From Ceratotherium simum simum (taxonomy: Eukaryota; Chordata; Mammalia; Perissodactyla; Rhinocerotidae), in contig NW_004454175.1 of the NCBI RefSeq assembly GCF_000283155.1, positions 1,056,480 to 1,120,479 on the forward strand: 64,000 bases of DNA. The letters run 5' to 3'. The notes under the pieces were generated by a model. The model saw only the letters and a program-made list of their open reading frames with translations, did no database searches and was not told where the DNA came from. How positions within the stretch are numbered: the first letter of the stretch is position 1; the number at the start of each line of letters is the position of its first letter. Shown one piece after another: positions 48,291 through 58,660 of this stretch. The position numbers and the translations under genes are program-made.

Positions 48291-49003
48291 CTAAACCAGA
48301 CCACAGCTGGCCCCCACCTCCAACCTGTGTTTCCTTCATTTGCACTAATTTGCTCATTATAATACTATTAACATAAAGTGCAGTCTTGATCTGAGCCTTA
48401 ACCCAAACCTTTCTATTCTATCAGAGAATTACTATGTTCTTGCCTCATTTTTGTAGTCAAAAGAACACAAACCAACACGTAGTTCTACCTGTTTTCTGTC
48501 TTTGCTTTATATTCCTCGCTCCATTAAGGACCAGCTGATATACAGTTTTTCCCTGATCCTTTCATCTCTAACAAATAACCTGGATGCCTTTCTCTCCTCT
48601 GAAATAATGGAATCCCCTCCTCTATCAATTCTGCTTTCTCAACACACGGAAAAGCAAGAATGCAGAAAAGTTCTACAAGTTAAGAAAATTTCAAAATGCC
48701 TTTACAATCAACAAAATTACTTCCACATAGAAACACTTCTCATGGATCTAATCCAGAACGGGGATAAAATTCAATTAGAATATAACATCAATCAAGCATA
48801 TACTTGCTATGAAATAAGGCTTCTCATGTGGAGATGATACCAAATAACCTTCAAGTCACAATTAACAGATGAATCCATGATTCATCTTGTGAAGCAAAGC
48901 CAATCTTCTACTAATTAGTCATTTCTAATTTTATTTGACCAATAATGCAAAGAAAACACTGATCATAATGAAATTAATCAATTAAATAAACAACTGTCCT
49001 TAC
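48291..49003. other. Intron next to the OLA1 exon
   Basis: A 111-codon plus-strand frame (48502-48837) begins at a TTG, resembles no protein I know and has no splice context. No other feature. Confidence 0.5.
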
Positions 49004-49131
49004 GTGTTAGATGAAAGATTCCATCACAGGCACTAATATGAGATAAAAAGGCATTTCCCAGGCCTTGCCCATTGTGAGCTCCTTTCACAAGGCCAGCAAT
49101 ATCCACTACATTTAGAAAGGCAGGAATTTTG
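49004..49131 (-). CDS. OLA1: OLA1 internal coding exon: Walker B / G3 motif
   Basis: This 128-base minus-strand exon translates as one base completing Ser82, then 42 codons from [17 protein letters not shown] to [10 protein letters not shown], then one base (C) of Arg125. It matches OLA1 residues 83-124. [19 protein letters not shown] holds the G3/Walker B motif (DIAG). As in the family, the residue after it is Leu rather than the catalytic Gln of Ras-like GTPases, which is known for the HAS-GTPase group. The acceptor is TTTTTCAG before 49131 and the donor is GTAAGG after 49004. Its phase follows exactly from the exon at 54356-54499, 5224 bases upstream in the gene. The next exon, expected to begin AFEDDDITHVEG, was not seen at lower coordinates, so the following intron fills the rest of the window. 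Confidence 0.97.
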
Positions 49132-49514
49132 CTGAAAAACAAAAGACGGTTTTATTATAAAATAGTACTAAGAACCTGTTTATTAACCAAATGGATTTCC
49201 CAAACATTTACATGAATTCTTTCCTTTCTAGAATGTTTAGAAGACTCAATAACGATTTGATAAATGAATTAAAAAAAATAAGTAAGAAATAATCTTACAA
49301 TACATTAGGACTTTCTCACCTAGGAAAATGAAGGAAAAAACTGTAAAGCAGAATAGATGTTTTTATCGTGTCTCTAAAGATTAAAATTCATATCATTACT
49401 TTTACTATACTGTTCTGTTGGCACATGCACGCATACACAGAAGCAGTGGAGAACGTGTAAGGAGTATACAAGAGATCACAAAGCAAGGTGATCATCACAG
49501 AGTGAGCCAACGTA

Positions 49515-49715
49515 CTTTGCGCCAGGCACTGGACTAAGTGCTTTACATCATTTCAAAGTGCAAAACAACTTTATAAGGTAGGTGCCATTTATTATATTCA
49601 TTTACAGATGGGGAAATTGAGGCTTAGAAAAGTTAAGAAACCTATTGCATACAGGATCACTCGGCTAGTAGTGACAAAACTGGGACTCAAACACAGGATA
49701 TCTGGGTTTGCATTT
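49515..49715 (-). mobile_element. MIR SINE
   Basis: 'gccaggcactggactaagtgctttacatc', 'tttacagatggggaaattgaggcttagaaaagttaag', 'actgggactcaaacac'. Confidence 0.88.
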
Positions 49716-50219
49716 AATTACCATATAGGTTATATAGCCAAAAAATGCACATAATCACATGAACCAATTATCAGCATATTAATAACCTAGTTGTTGACAA
49801 TGGCAATAGAATTAGATATACAAAATATATATACAAAATAACCTTTGCTTTGCTCAAAGTAAAGGCACAGTTAACACAAGTCAGAAGCCAAGTTAAGAAA
49901 ACCAATTGGCTACATAGAAATGGAGATTAAAGTATATGAGAATAAATAAAGCTATTTTCAATGTCATATGACAAAGGTGTATGACATAAGGTGTATGTAT
50001 GTATGTATCCTTTGTTAATTTTCAAAAGAGAATTCATTTTTCAGAATGTCAATTTCACCACACGATAAAATACAACATAAAAATTCCACAAAACACTTCC
50101 TTATTATTTCTATGAAAAATGAGTCCTTTTAAAAAAAATTATTCTATAAAAAATTTTTATACAGATAGAAATTACTTGATAATTGTTATCAGCAAATCTA
50201 CAGAAAACATACATAAAAT

Positions 50220-50775
50220 GTGGTTAGGTTTTTTGTCGGATGTTGTGGTTGCCTCCCCAGCATCCTTCGCCCCTCTTTGGTAACTACATTGACCTCAATT
50301 TGGCTAGTCATACCTCCCTAGTGTAGCCCACAGCTTTGGAGAAGCTGGCTCTGCCCCTAATTCTAGAAGGGGAGCATGTAGCTTAGGCCTAGCTAGACTC
50401 AGCAGTTTAATCTCATCCCCTAGGCACAATTAATGATTCTAGGACCTTCACCTTAACCCATTTGCCCAGAAAGACTTAAGGGGAGGTTTGCTGGAGAGGG
50501 TTAGGAGGGTTCTTGAATAGAAGCTCATCAGTCTTCTGAGAGAGCTTCTAGAAGCAAACTCCTCTTCCTTCATTCTGAACACGGACGAGAAAGTATACAG
50601 TTCCAAGATTTCAGAGACATCCTGTGACTACAAGGGGAAGGCAATCTTATGATCAAGCTGGTAAAGAAAGTAAAATGGAGAGGAGAAAGAAGCCAGGTCC
50701 TTGATGACACAACTGAGTTGCTGAAACCAACATTAAACACCACGCAACCCGTTACTAACTCAATAAATCAACTTT
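50220..50775. repeat. Unclassified old repeat in the OLA1 intron
   Basis: GC-balanced stretch ending 'ttactaactcaataaatcaac'; composition and ending look like a dispersed repeat. Family not identified. Confidence 0.35.
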
Positions 50776-50869
50776 TTAAGTCAATATGTTAAGTGCAACC
50801 AAAGTCATCCTAAATGATATAAATTCTAACAACTAATAACACCCATATAATATACATGAAGCACAATAG

Positions 50870-51040
50870 CATAGATATGAGTGGAAAGGCACTGAATTTG
50901 AAGTGAGAAGCCTTAGGTTCTATTCCTGATGGACATTAACTATTTGTGTGACCTTGGGCAAATCATTTCACCTCTCTGGGCTTCAGTTTCCTTTTATGAG
51001 GAAACTAGATAAGATAATCTATAGCTCTGAGATTCCATTT
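50870..51040 (+). mobile_element. MIR SINE
   Basis: 'tatttgtgtgaccttgggcaaatcatttcacctctctgggcttcagtttcc'. Confidence 0.88.
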
Positions 51041-51374
51041 TCTAATGAAAATGAGTTTCTTATTTCTGATTCTTGATTTAAGGCCAGGATAAAGGTTTAA
51101 ACTATTAATACGATATCTCAAAAAGTAAAAACTTGAGGCCTAATTCAAGGATTCTTGATGTACTGTACCAATGATTTTATGACTACTTGAGCAAAATAAT
51201 GTTTTTAGACCATATGAAACTTCCTTGAAACTAAAATAATAAGGTTAAAAATCTTTTAGTCACTATAATATAATGAACACTGAATACTAAAAGCATTTAT
51301 ATAAGTTTTTCTTCAATAGAAAATGACGGAAATGATGAGTAGGATTTTTCTTTCATCAGAAAAAAAAAATTGAG

Positions 51375-51612
51375 GGGCCAGCCTGGTGGTGTAGTGGTTA
51401 AGTTCATGCGCTGCGCTTCAGTAGCCCAGGGTTCACAGGTTCAGATCCTGGGAGCAGACCTACGCACTGCTTATCAAAGACATGCTGTGGTAGCGTCTCA
51501 TATAAAGGAGAGGAAGATGGGCACAGATGTTAGCCTACGACCAATCTTCCTCAGCAAAAAAGAGGAGGATTGGCAACAGATGTTAGCTCAGGGCTAATCT
51601 TCCTCAAAAAAA
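51375..51612 (+). mobile_element. ERE SINE ('tctcatataaag' type)
   Basis: Head GGGGCCAGCCTGGTGGTGTA, B box ggttcagatcc, two 3' modules. Target repeat aaaattgag at about 51366-51374 and 51618-51626. Confidence 0.95.
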
Positions 51613-51789
51613 AAAAAAAAATTGAGAACTGGCAGTATGACAGAGAAGTTCGGGTAGCAAGAAGAAATACTATGCATTATTGTCAATTCTTTTTTATTTG
51701 CTTGACCACAAAGAGGCCAAATTAAATTATGGAAAAAATGAAGATAGAGTCCCATTCAATCTTTTTATCTCCATAAAGGCATTTAATCA

Positions 51790-52650
51790 ATGTTCACCAG
51801 TAATGGAAAAGCAAGGGAAATTTTGAGAAATTAATTCTCTCGTTGACTAAAATTTCCAGAAATTTGAAGTCCCAGAGCTTTATTACTGTTATTGTTCTCT
51901 TCGTGTCTCTGAAAAATTTCAGCAATGTCACATGACCACACAGTCTGGCAGTGGCAAGGACCCACACAAGAAAGAGCTGGAGTGAGGAGAGAAGGCAGCA
52001 CAACAGCAGTCAGGGCCTGTATAAGGAAGGCATCAGGGCAGGAGAGCTGCCCAGCAGTAGCCGGGGCCCAAGCCAGGAGAGCGTCCAAATCAGGCAACAA
52101 CCCGGTGGGGTCAAGAGACTGGCTATATATAAAGGGATTAATCAAATAAGCACATTACCGGGACAACTGGAGATATCTAAATGGAATCTGTGAATTAGAT
52201 GGTAATATTGGATCAGTGTTAATGTCCTGATTTTGATGGTCTACTATAGTTGAGAGTGTCTGTATTTAGTAAACACAAACTGAAGAAATGAAGTACAATG
52301 TGGCATCATGTCTGCAACTTATTCTCAAGGGTTCAGAGAAATCTAGGTGAAGGGTATACAAGCATTCTTTTTTTTAAAGATTTTATTTATTTTTATTTTT
52401 CCCCCCAAAGCCCCAATAGATAGTTGTATGTCATAGCTGCACAATCTTATAGTTGTTGTATGTGGGACGCGGCCTCAGCATGGCTGGAGAAGCGGTGCAT
52501 CTGTGCGCGCCCGGGATCCGAACCCGGGCTGCCAGCAGCGGAGCACGCGCACTTAACTGCTAAGCCACGGGGCCGGCCCTATACAAGCATTCTTTGTGTA
52601 ATTTTGCAGCTTTTATATAAATTTGAAGTCATTTAAAAATAAAAAGTTTT
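51790..52650 (+). mobile_element. Old LINE 3' region, split by an ERE
   Basis: 52200-52370 and 52596-52650 carry the L1M-type end ('gatcagtgttaatgtcctgattttgatgg', 'agggtatac', 'taaaaataaaaagttttt'). The upstream GC-rich part 51900-52140 ('ggcccaagccaggagagcgtcc', 'aacaacccggtggggtc') probably belongs to the same element. The 104-codon minus-strand frame 51831-52145 lies in it. Confidence 0.6.
52371..52579 (-). mobile_element. ERE SINE, short form
   Basis: Perfect 16-base duplication tatacaagcattcttt at 52355-52370 and 52580-52595. Intact B box on the minus strand and a GGGGCCGGCC head. Confidence 0.97.
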
Positions 52651-52679
52651 TAAAAAGAAGTCAGCTTGAGGAGCCAATT

Positions 52680-52930
52680 TGAGGGATACAATTTGAGCTA
52701 TCACCAATGACTGTGACAGATTATAACCAAATGAGTAACACTGATATGAACAAATACATGGATGAATAAATGAAGACAAGAAAGCTCTTCTTTACAGCAG
52801 AATGCCAACTAATAAGCGAAAAGGAATGATGGAATCACAAAATCACCATGTGACAACTATCATAGTAATAATTAATTCATCAAAAAATTAATGGATGCTA
52901 AAACTAGTGGATGAAAGTGGGAGAACTGAA
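52680..52930 (+). repeat. Old LINE-like repeat
   Basis: 'gaatgccaactaataagcgaaaaggaatgatggaatcacaaaatc' matches the order seen at 61125-61220. Confidence 0.45.
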
Positions 52931-53290
52931 TAAATTCGGTATATATTTTGTAGTTAGAACTCACAGGAATTGCTGATAGATTGGATGTAGGAGTGAGGAA
53001 AGAGAGGAACCAAGGATAAATCTTGGGCTTTGACTTAAGCACCTGGGGAAATAACAGTGCTATTTTGTGAATTATAAAAGTCTTGAGGGAGAACAAATTT
53101 GGCACAAGGCAGAGTGAAATCAAGAGGTCCATTTTGGACACGTCAAGTCTGAGGCACCTATTTAGTCATTCAAGTGTCAATGTTAGAAGGCAGTCAGAAA
53201 GATGTCTGGAGTTCAGCAGAGCTCAGGGCTGGAGACAGAAACAGGATTTATCAGCACATTCAAAAATAGTGAAAAACTAAAAGCAAACTA

Positions 53291-53599
53291 GGGGCCGGCC
53301 CCGTGGCTTAGCAGTTAAGTGCGTGTGCTCCGCTACTGGCAGCCCGGGGTTCGGATCCGGGCGCACAGTGACGCACCATTTGTCCAGCCATGCTGAGGCG
53401 GCGTCCCACGTACAGCAACTAGAAGGATGTGCAACTATGACGTACAACTATCTACTGGGGCTTTGGGGAGAAAAAGGGAAAAAAAGCAGGAGGATTGGCA
53501 ATAGACGGTAGCTCAGAGCCGGTCTTCCTCAGCAAAAAAGAGGAGGATTGGCATGGATGTTAGCTCAGGGCTGATCTTCCTCACAAAAAAATAAATAAA
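53291..53599 (+). mobile_element. ERE SINE, long composite form
   Basis: 'cagcaactagaagg…ggggctttgggg' body followed by two 'ggaggattgg…gttagctcag' modules. Perfect duplication taaaagcaaacta at 53278-53290 and 53600-53612. Confidence 0.97.
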
Positions 53600-54355
53600 T
53601 AAAAGCAAACTAAATTCTCAATAATATGGAAATGGCAAATAAACTCTGTACATTCATGTAATATAGTATTAAACATAATTATTTTCTTAGAAATTGTGAT
53701 TTAAATCTGTATTTTTTAATCTAGACAAATATTAATAATACCCCAAGTAAAAAAGTATCCTATTTCTGTAAATATGTGTGCATACATTCAAGGAAAGGTA
53801 TGGAAGGATATATCTCAAAAGTATTTATATCTATTCTATCAAAGTAGAAGTATAGGTGATTTCTACTCCTCTCTTTACACATATCCATATTGTCTGAACC
53901 TGTATTATCTTATTTTTTCTAACTGAAGATATAATACATGCTTGTTATAAAAACTTCAAACAATATAGAGGAATATAAGAAATAAAGTAAAAATCACCTA
54001 AAAATTCCATTACCCAGAGATAACCATCAATTAGTTTGTGATCTTCACTTCAGCCGTTTTCCTATGAATACACACATACACATATAATTTTACATGAATG
54101 GGATCATATAATACAGACTAACTACTCCCTCGACTTCATACTCCTCAGAAAAAAATAACAGCAATGTTAACAACTAGATGTATCCTTCCTCACCCTTCTC
54201 CACACTCTACATTACTTTTAGAATCACCCAAAGCAATAATGCTATATTAATTTTGGAAAAAAACCCTTCTACATGATTTTAAATATATCACTTACATACA
54301 CTTGTTCAGTCCATAGAGGGCCACCAAATAAACAATGGCATTAAGATTTTCTTAC

Positions 54356-54499
54356 CTTGCTGGTTTGTGGTACTGGCAAAGAAAGTCAAACCTTTCATCT
54401 GGCACAGGTACTCTGCTCTCATTAGGATCAATAGTGCAGAATGGAAAGTTTTCTGCTGAAGCCTGGCTATTGGTTAACACATTGAAGAAGGTAGATTTC
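54356..54499 (-). CDS. OLA1: OLA1 internal coding exon: P-loop end and switch I
   Basis: Read on the minus strand this 144-base exon translates without a stop, starting [18 protein letters not shown] and ending [11 protein letters not shown]. It matches mammalian Obg-like ATPase 1 at about residues 35-81. OLA1 is a cytosolic YchF-type P-loop ATPase of the Obg family that hydrolyses ATP in preference to GTP. The exon supplies the K-S-T of the Walker A motif and the switch I segment around FCTIDPN. The acceptor is TTTTAG before 54499, with a modest pyrimidine run; the donor is GTAAG after 54356. The first base is the third base of codon 34 (Gly of the P-loop), so the intron cuts the Walker A motif. 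The last two bases (AG) start Ser82, which the next exon completes. The frame is intact and I recall no difference from the human protein, so it is a functional exon and not a retrocopy. The remaining Walker A residues lie upstream, beyond 64000. Confidence 0.97.
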
Positions 54500-55718
54500 C
54501 TAAAATGAATAAAAACAATTTCAATCAATTCTTAGGCTAACACTGAGAACAATCTACCTCACTCTCATTTCAATGCTCAAATAAGATCCACAAGGATTAT
54601 AAAACCAATCTGGGAAGGATGGGGGTGGGAAAGAATAATACATTTTTACTAAGAGAAATGTATGAAATTTTCAACAATGCAGCTCATGATTTATAATTAG
54701 GTTACATTCCTATCGCAGTCTATTTGGAACTTGAAAAGCATTTCCCGAAAGAATCTTTGTTATAAATGATAGCTAGTCTCACATAATACCACAAAAAATT
54801 TAATTCCTAAAGTATCTGGTAGTACCAGTATCACTTCACCTACATCTACTATAATCTTCTCTAGCATAAATGTAGAGAGGTGTGTATCTAGTGAGGTCAA
54901 TCACTTCCCAAGCATTCTGAATTGGGAAAGAGATGCTAATTGTCTAACAGGAAATGGAAAGTTGGAGCTCAGACTCCATTCTAATTGCTAGTACGTAAGA
55001 ATTACTGCTAAGTCTAGAATTGTGAATGGTAAATTATGAAAGTCAAAATGTGAATTTTCTCAAGGTATAACAAAGCAAGAAAAAAATCTATTAATGAATA
55101 AATTGGTCACTAATTTTCTAATTATCTGATTCTTATCAGGTAATACATGCTCAGAGAATGCCAACTTATATTAACACCAGCCACATTTTTAAAAATATGA
55201 TAATTACAGTGTCAAAAATCATAGAATAAAATTCAAAACAAAATGGGATTTTTATAAGTTTGTTGATCTGTTTTGTACTAGTTTTCAATTTCATCATTAA
55301 TATGGACTGCAGAGAATTCACTGAAGTGACTTTTCCTTGCTCCAGAAATAAGACTGTAGCACACATGAGGATTTAAAATGAAAATTACTGTTATATAATT
55401 TTTTTAAACTAGAAGAATTGAGGAAGTAGATAAGGATTATGTAGAAAGTGTGAGACTGGTGCTTGCTAACTCGACCTAGACATGATTACGTAAAAATGTT
55501 CAAATATGGACCAAACTTGATAACAAAAGGATATTCAAAAAGTACAATGTTAGGATGATGGAATTACGGATGATTATTATTCTCTCTTTTGCAAATATTT
55601 TTTATGGTAAAAAATATCTATTAAGATGAGATCTAAACCTATCCTTATCAGGAGAAATTTATAGTTTTATAGTTATTACAGTTACCTCATCTGATTGAAC
55701 TTTTAAACAGAAGAATCT

Positions 55719-55737
55719 TTTTTTTTTTTTTTTTTTT
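55719..55737. repeat. Poly(T) tract
   Basis: An uninterrupted run of about 19 T. Confidence 0.9.
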
Positions 55738-55972
55738 ACCTCTGAGACCCTTATAAGAGAGTAATGAATAAAGGCAACCATCAAGGCATATCTGAATACC
55801 ACTGCTGAGAAGTATGTTTGGGCAACAAGACATTTAGCTTGCATCTGCCTGCAGGTCTTTAAATATTGCTCTTATATCACATTCAGACTAAACATTTTGG
55901 AATAAAGTAGAAATATTCGCTAAAATAGTCACTTAAACTATTACTGGTTACTTAAGGCACCGTTGGTCAAAT

Positions 55973-56121
55973 CAGTAGCTTTCAAATGCCTGCCTATAAC
56001 AGAATCAGCTGAGAATGTAAAGGCAGGCATGACCAGGCCTCTTTCCAGACCTGGTGTAGGGCCCCGTATTGTAAAAATATCTCAGGTGATGCAGACGTAA
56101 AGTCAGATTTTGGAACCACTG
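55973..56121 (+). mobile_element. MER5A-like hAT-Charlie element
   Basis: Starts cagtagctttcaaatgcctg and ends tttggaaccactg, with 'agaatcagctgag' and 'tctcaggtgatgcagac' between. Flanks ggtcaaat and ggctagat match 5 of 8. Confidence 0.85.
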
Positions 56122-56483
56122 GGCTAGATTCAGACTCAGCTAACAACCTATGAATAATACTGACTGTCATAGAATTTATACTGGCAACCTCAAAGAGGCT
56201 GGTAACAATTCCAGAACTTTAGGAATGATAATCAAGAGGAAATCACTAGTTTCTACAGTGCTAGCTTTTAATTTCAATCCTGTTAAGATAAATGTCATAG
56301 TACTTAATTTAAAATAATCTGTTTATTTATAAAATTACAGTCCATCTAATTCCAGAAAGACTCTGAAGTTTAATACAATTTAGAAAATTAACACCTATAA
56401 TAGGGCAGATAATTTTTAAAAAGAGAATTCACATGCAGACTATGATCTTTAAATCCCATGTCCATTAAAAATAACCAGGACTG

Positions 56484-56735
56484 GGGGCCAGCCCGGTGGC
56501 ATAGTGGTTAAGTTCGGCACGCTCTGTTTCAGCGACCTGGGGTTCGTGGCTTCCGATCCCAGGCATGGGCCTACACACTCATCAAGCCGTGCTATGATGG
56601 CGACCCACATACAAAATGGAGGAAGATGGGCACAGATGTTAGCTCAGGGCCACTCTTCCTCAAGCGAAAAAGAGGAAGACTGGCAACAGGTGTTCGCTCA
56701 GGGCCAATCTTCCTCACCAAAAAAGTAAATAAATA
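56484..56735 (+). mobile_element. Older ERE-related SINE ('cacatacaaaatgg' type)
   Basis: Head GGGGCCAGCCCGGTGGCATA, a worn B box (gcttccgatccc), 'cacatacaaaatggaggaag' and two modules. Flanks 'aaaataaccaggact' and 'aaaataaccaagact'. Confidence 0.94.
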
Positions 56736-56759
56736 AAAAATAACCAAGACTCCTTAAAG

Positions 56760-57090
56760 AAATGGCTAGTTCCAGGTCTAGGACCAGAAATATATAAGAT
56801 GAGTTTCAAACAGTTTTTCCCAAAGGAAAACGAGGAAGCTATTAAAGGCCATAGAGTCCTATAGAAAGCACTCTGGAGCCAACCTGAATAGGCCTACTGG
56901 CCAAAGATGAGTCAATCTGAGCATCAACAAGAATAGCTACAATGCACTGTAACAAATCAAACAACTTTATATCCATGAGTTGTTAATAATCCTCAACAAA
57001 ACAAAACCAAAAAAAAAAAAAACTCTCTGGCCACCATTTAAGGATGCTAGGTGATTGACTCTTTTGAAGATTATTAAGTAAAGCACTTAT
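56760..57090 (+). repeat. Old dispersed repeat, copy 2 of 3
   Basis: 'ctactggccaaagatgagtcaatctgagcatcaacaagaatagctacaatgcactg' aligns with 24950-25320. Confidence 0.5.
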
Positions 57091-57300
57091 TGCATCTTTC
57101 CTATACAAACTGTACTTTTAGAGTAACAAAGAGTTTATTAAAAGAAAATTATTATATAGACATATTCCAGCCAATACATGAGGAAAGAATAAAAAACTTC
57201 AAATATCACCATTTTGAACCCCTAAGGAATTAATGGATCTGGGTAATGATCACCAATGATAGTTAATACTGCAAAAAGAGAAAAAAACATAGTAACTCCT

Positions 57301-57599
57301 GGGCCGGCCCCGTGGCTTAGCAGTTAAGTGCACGCGCTCCGCTACTGGCGGCCCGGGGTTCGGATCCCAGGTGTGCACCGATGCACCGCTTCTCCGGCCA
57401 TGCTGAAGCCGCATGCCACATACAGTAACTAGAAGGATGTGCAACTATGACATACAACTATCTACTGGGGCTTTGGGGAAAAAAAAGGAGGAGGATTGGC
57501 AATAGATGTTAGCTCAGAGCTGGTCTTCCTCAGCAAAAAGCGGAGGATTAGCACAGATGTTAGCTCAGGGCTGATCTTCCTAACAACAAAAAAAAAAAC
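57301..57599 (+). mobile_element. ERE SINE, long composite form
   Basis: Intact B box ggttcggatcc, 'cagtaactagaagg' body, then two modules. Perfect duplication catagtaactcct at 57288-57300 and 57600-57612. Confidence 0.97.
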
Positions 57600-57664
57600 C
57601 ATAGTAACTCCTAACAGAAGTACATACGCCATCTTTTAAATATTCTTGTCATAAAAATTATCTG

Positions 57665-57916
57665 ACCCAGCCAGCCCTGATGGCCTAGTGGTTAAAGTTC
57701 TGCACGCTCCACTTCTGTGGCCCGGGTTCAGTTCCCGGGCCCGGAACCACACCACTCGTCTGTCAGTGGCCATGCTGTAGTGGCAGCTCACATAAGAATC
57801 AGAAGAACTAACAACTATACACAACTATGTACTTGGACTTTGGGGAGGAAAACGGAAGAAAAAAGGAGGAAGACTGGCAACAGATGTTAGCTTGGGGCGA
57901 ATCTTTCCATGCAAAA
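57665..57916 (+). mobile_element. Older ERE-related SINE, single 3' module
   Basis: 'ccagccctgatggcctagtggttaaagtt' head, body 'aagaactaacaactatacacaactatgtacttggactttgggg', then one 'agatgttagcttggggcgaatcttt' module. Flanks aaaaattatctga near 57653-57664 and 57917-57929. The most diverged member in the window. Confidence 0.92.
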
Positions 57917-58334
57917 AAAAATTATCTGATATTAATCTGATCAAGCCTTTAGATATGACTACCACTTTATAGGAAATATAGAGGACAGAAGAGCATATTA
58001 AATGACACCACATAGACGCAATCAACAAAATTCAGACTTTGGAAAATTCTGTAAGATAAACAACCAGATTTCTTAAACAAGTCAATTGTGAGAGCGAAGA
58101 AATTCTGCTTCTGGGTGAGATGCAAAAGCTAACAGCAGACTAGTACTCTCATCCACAACTAGAAAAGCCATATAAATGCAGAATACAGAAAGCTTCTGTT
58201 TGATGGGGCTAGGAATCTGGAAATGGAATGCAAATGGGAAAAAAAACTCAAAGAAGTGATCTGACCTCTACAGACACTTTTACCCTGGGGACATCTTTTC
58301 TGGGCAGAGGAAGGAGGCCAAGAATCCAGGCTTT

Positions 58335-58660
58335 GGGGGCTGGCCCCGTGGCATAGTGGTTAAGTGCACGCGCTCTGCTACTGGCGGCCCAGGTTCAGAT
58401 CCTGGGCGCACACCGATGCACCACTTCTCCAGCCATGCTGAGGCAGCGTCCCACATACAGCAACTAGAAGGATGTGCAACTATGACATACAACTATCTAC
58501 TGGGGCTTTGGGGAGAAAAAGGGAAAGAAAAAAAAAAAAGGAGGAGGATTGGCAATAGATGTTAGCTCAGGGCCAGTTTTCCTCAGCAAAAAGAGGAGGA
58601 TTGGCATGGATGTTAGCTCAGGGCTAATCTTCCTCAAAATAAAAAATAAAAAAAAAAAAA
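58335..58660 (+). mobile_element. ERE SINE, long composite form
   Basis: GGGGCTGGCCCCGTGGC head, 'cagcaactagaagg' body, A-rich linker, two modules. Perfect duplication agaatccaggcttt at 58321-58334 and 58661-58674. The 121-codon minus-strand frame 58497-58862 arises from it. Confidence 0.97.

Larger units (their letters stand above)
1..49003 (-). other. OLA1: OLA1 downstream intron (inferred, partial)
   Basis: The exon at 49004-49131 ends with a phase 1 donor, and no following OLA1 exon was recognised at lower coordinates. This stretch is therefore read as one very long intron, consistent with the large size of OLA1 in mammals. No other gene was recognised in it. A nested gene cannot be excluded by eye, and the block at 1741-2700 is the main unexplained candidate. 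Confidence 0.7.
49132..54355 (-). other. OLA1: OLA1 intron between the two exons
   Basis: A phase 2 intron of 5224 bases, bounded by GTAAG at 54355 and TTTCAG at 49132 on the minus strand. It contains two MIRs, an unclassified old repeat at 50220-50775, three EREs and LINE 3' remnants, listed separately. The remainder (49132-49510, 49720-50220, 53613-54355) is AT-rich. At 53930-54115 there is LINE-like sequence. No further exon-like frame with splice borders was seen. Confidence 0.9.

Noticed and set aside
48502..48837. 111-codon frame close to the OLA1 exon
   Set aside because: No ATG start, no similarity to a known protein, plus strand opposite to OLA1, no splice borders.
51831..52145. 104-codon minus-strand frame
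   Set aside because: It lies in a GC-rich part of an old LINE-like repeat, has no recognisable domain and no splice context.
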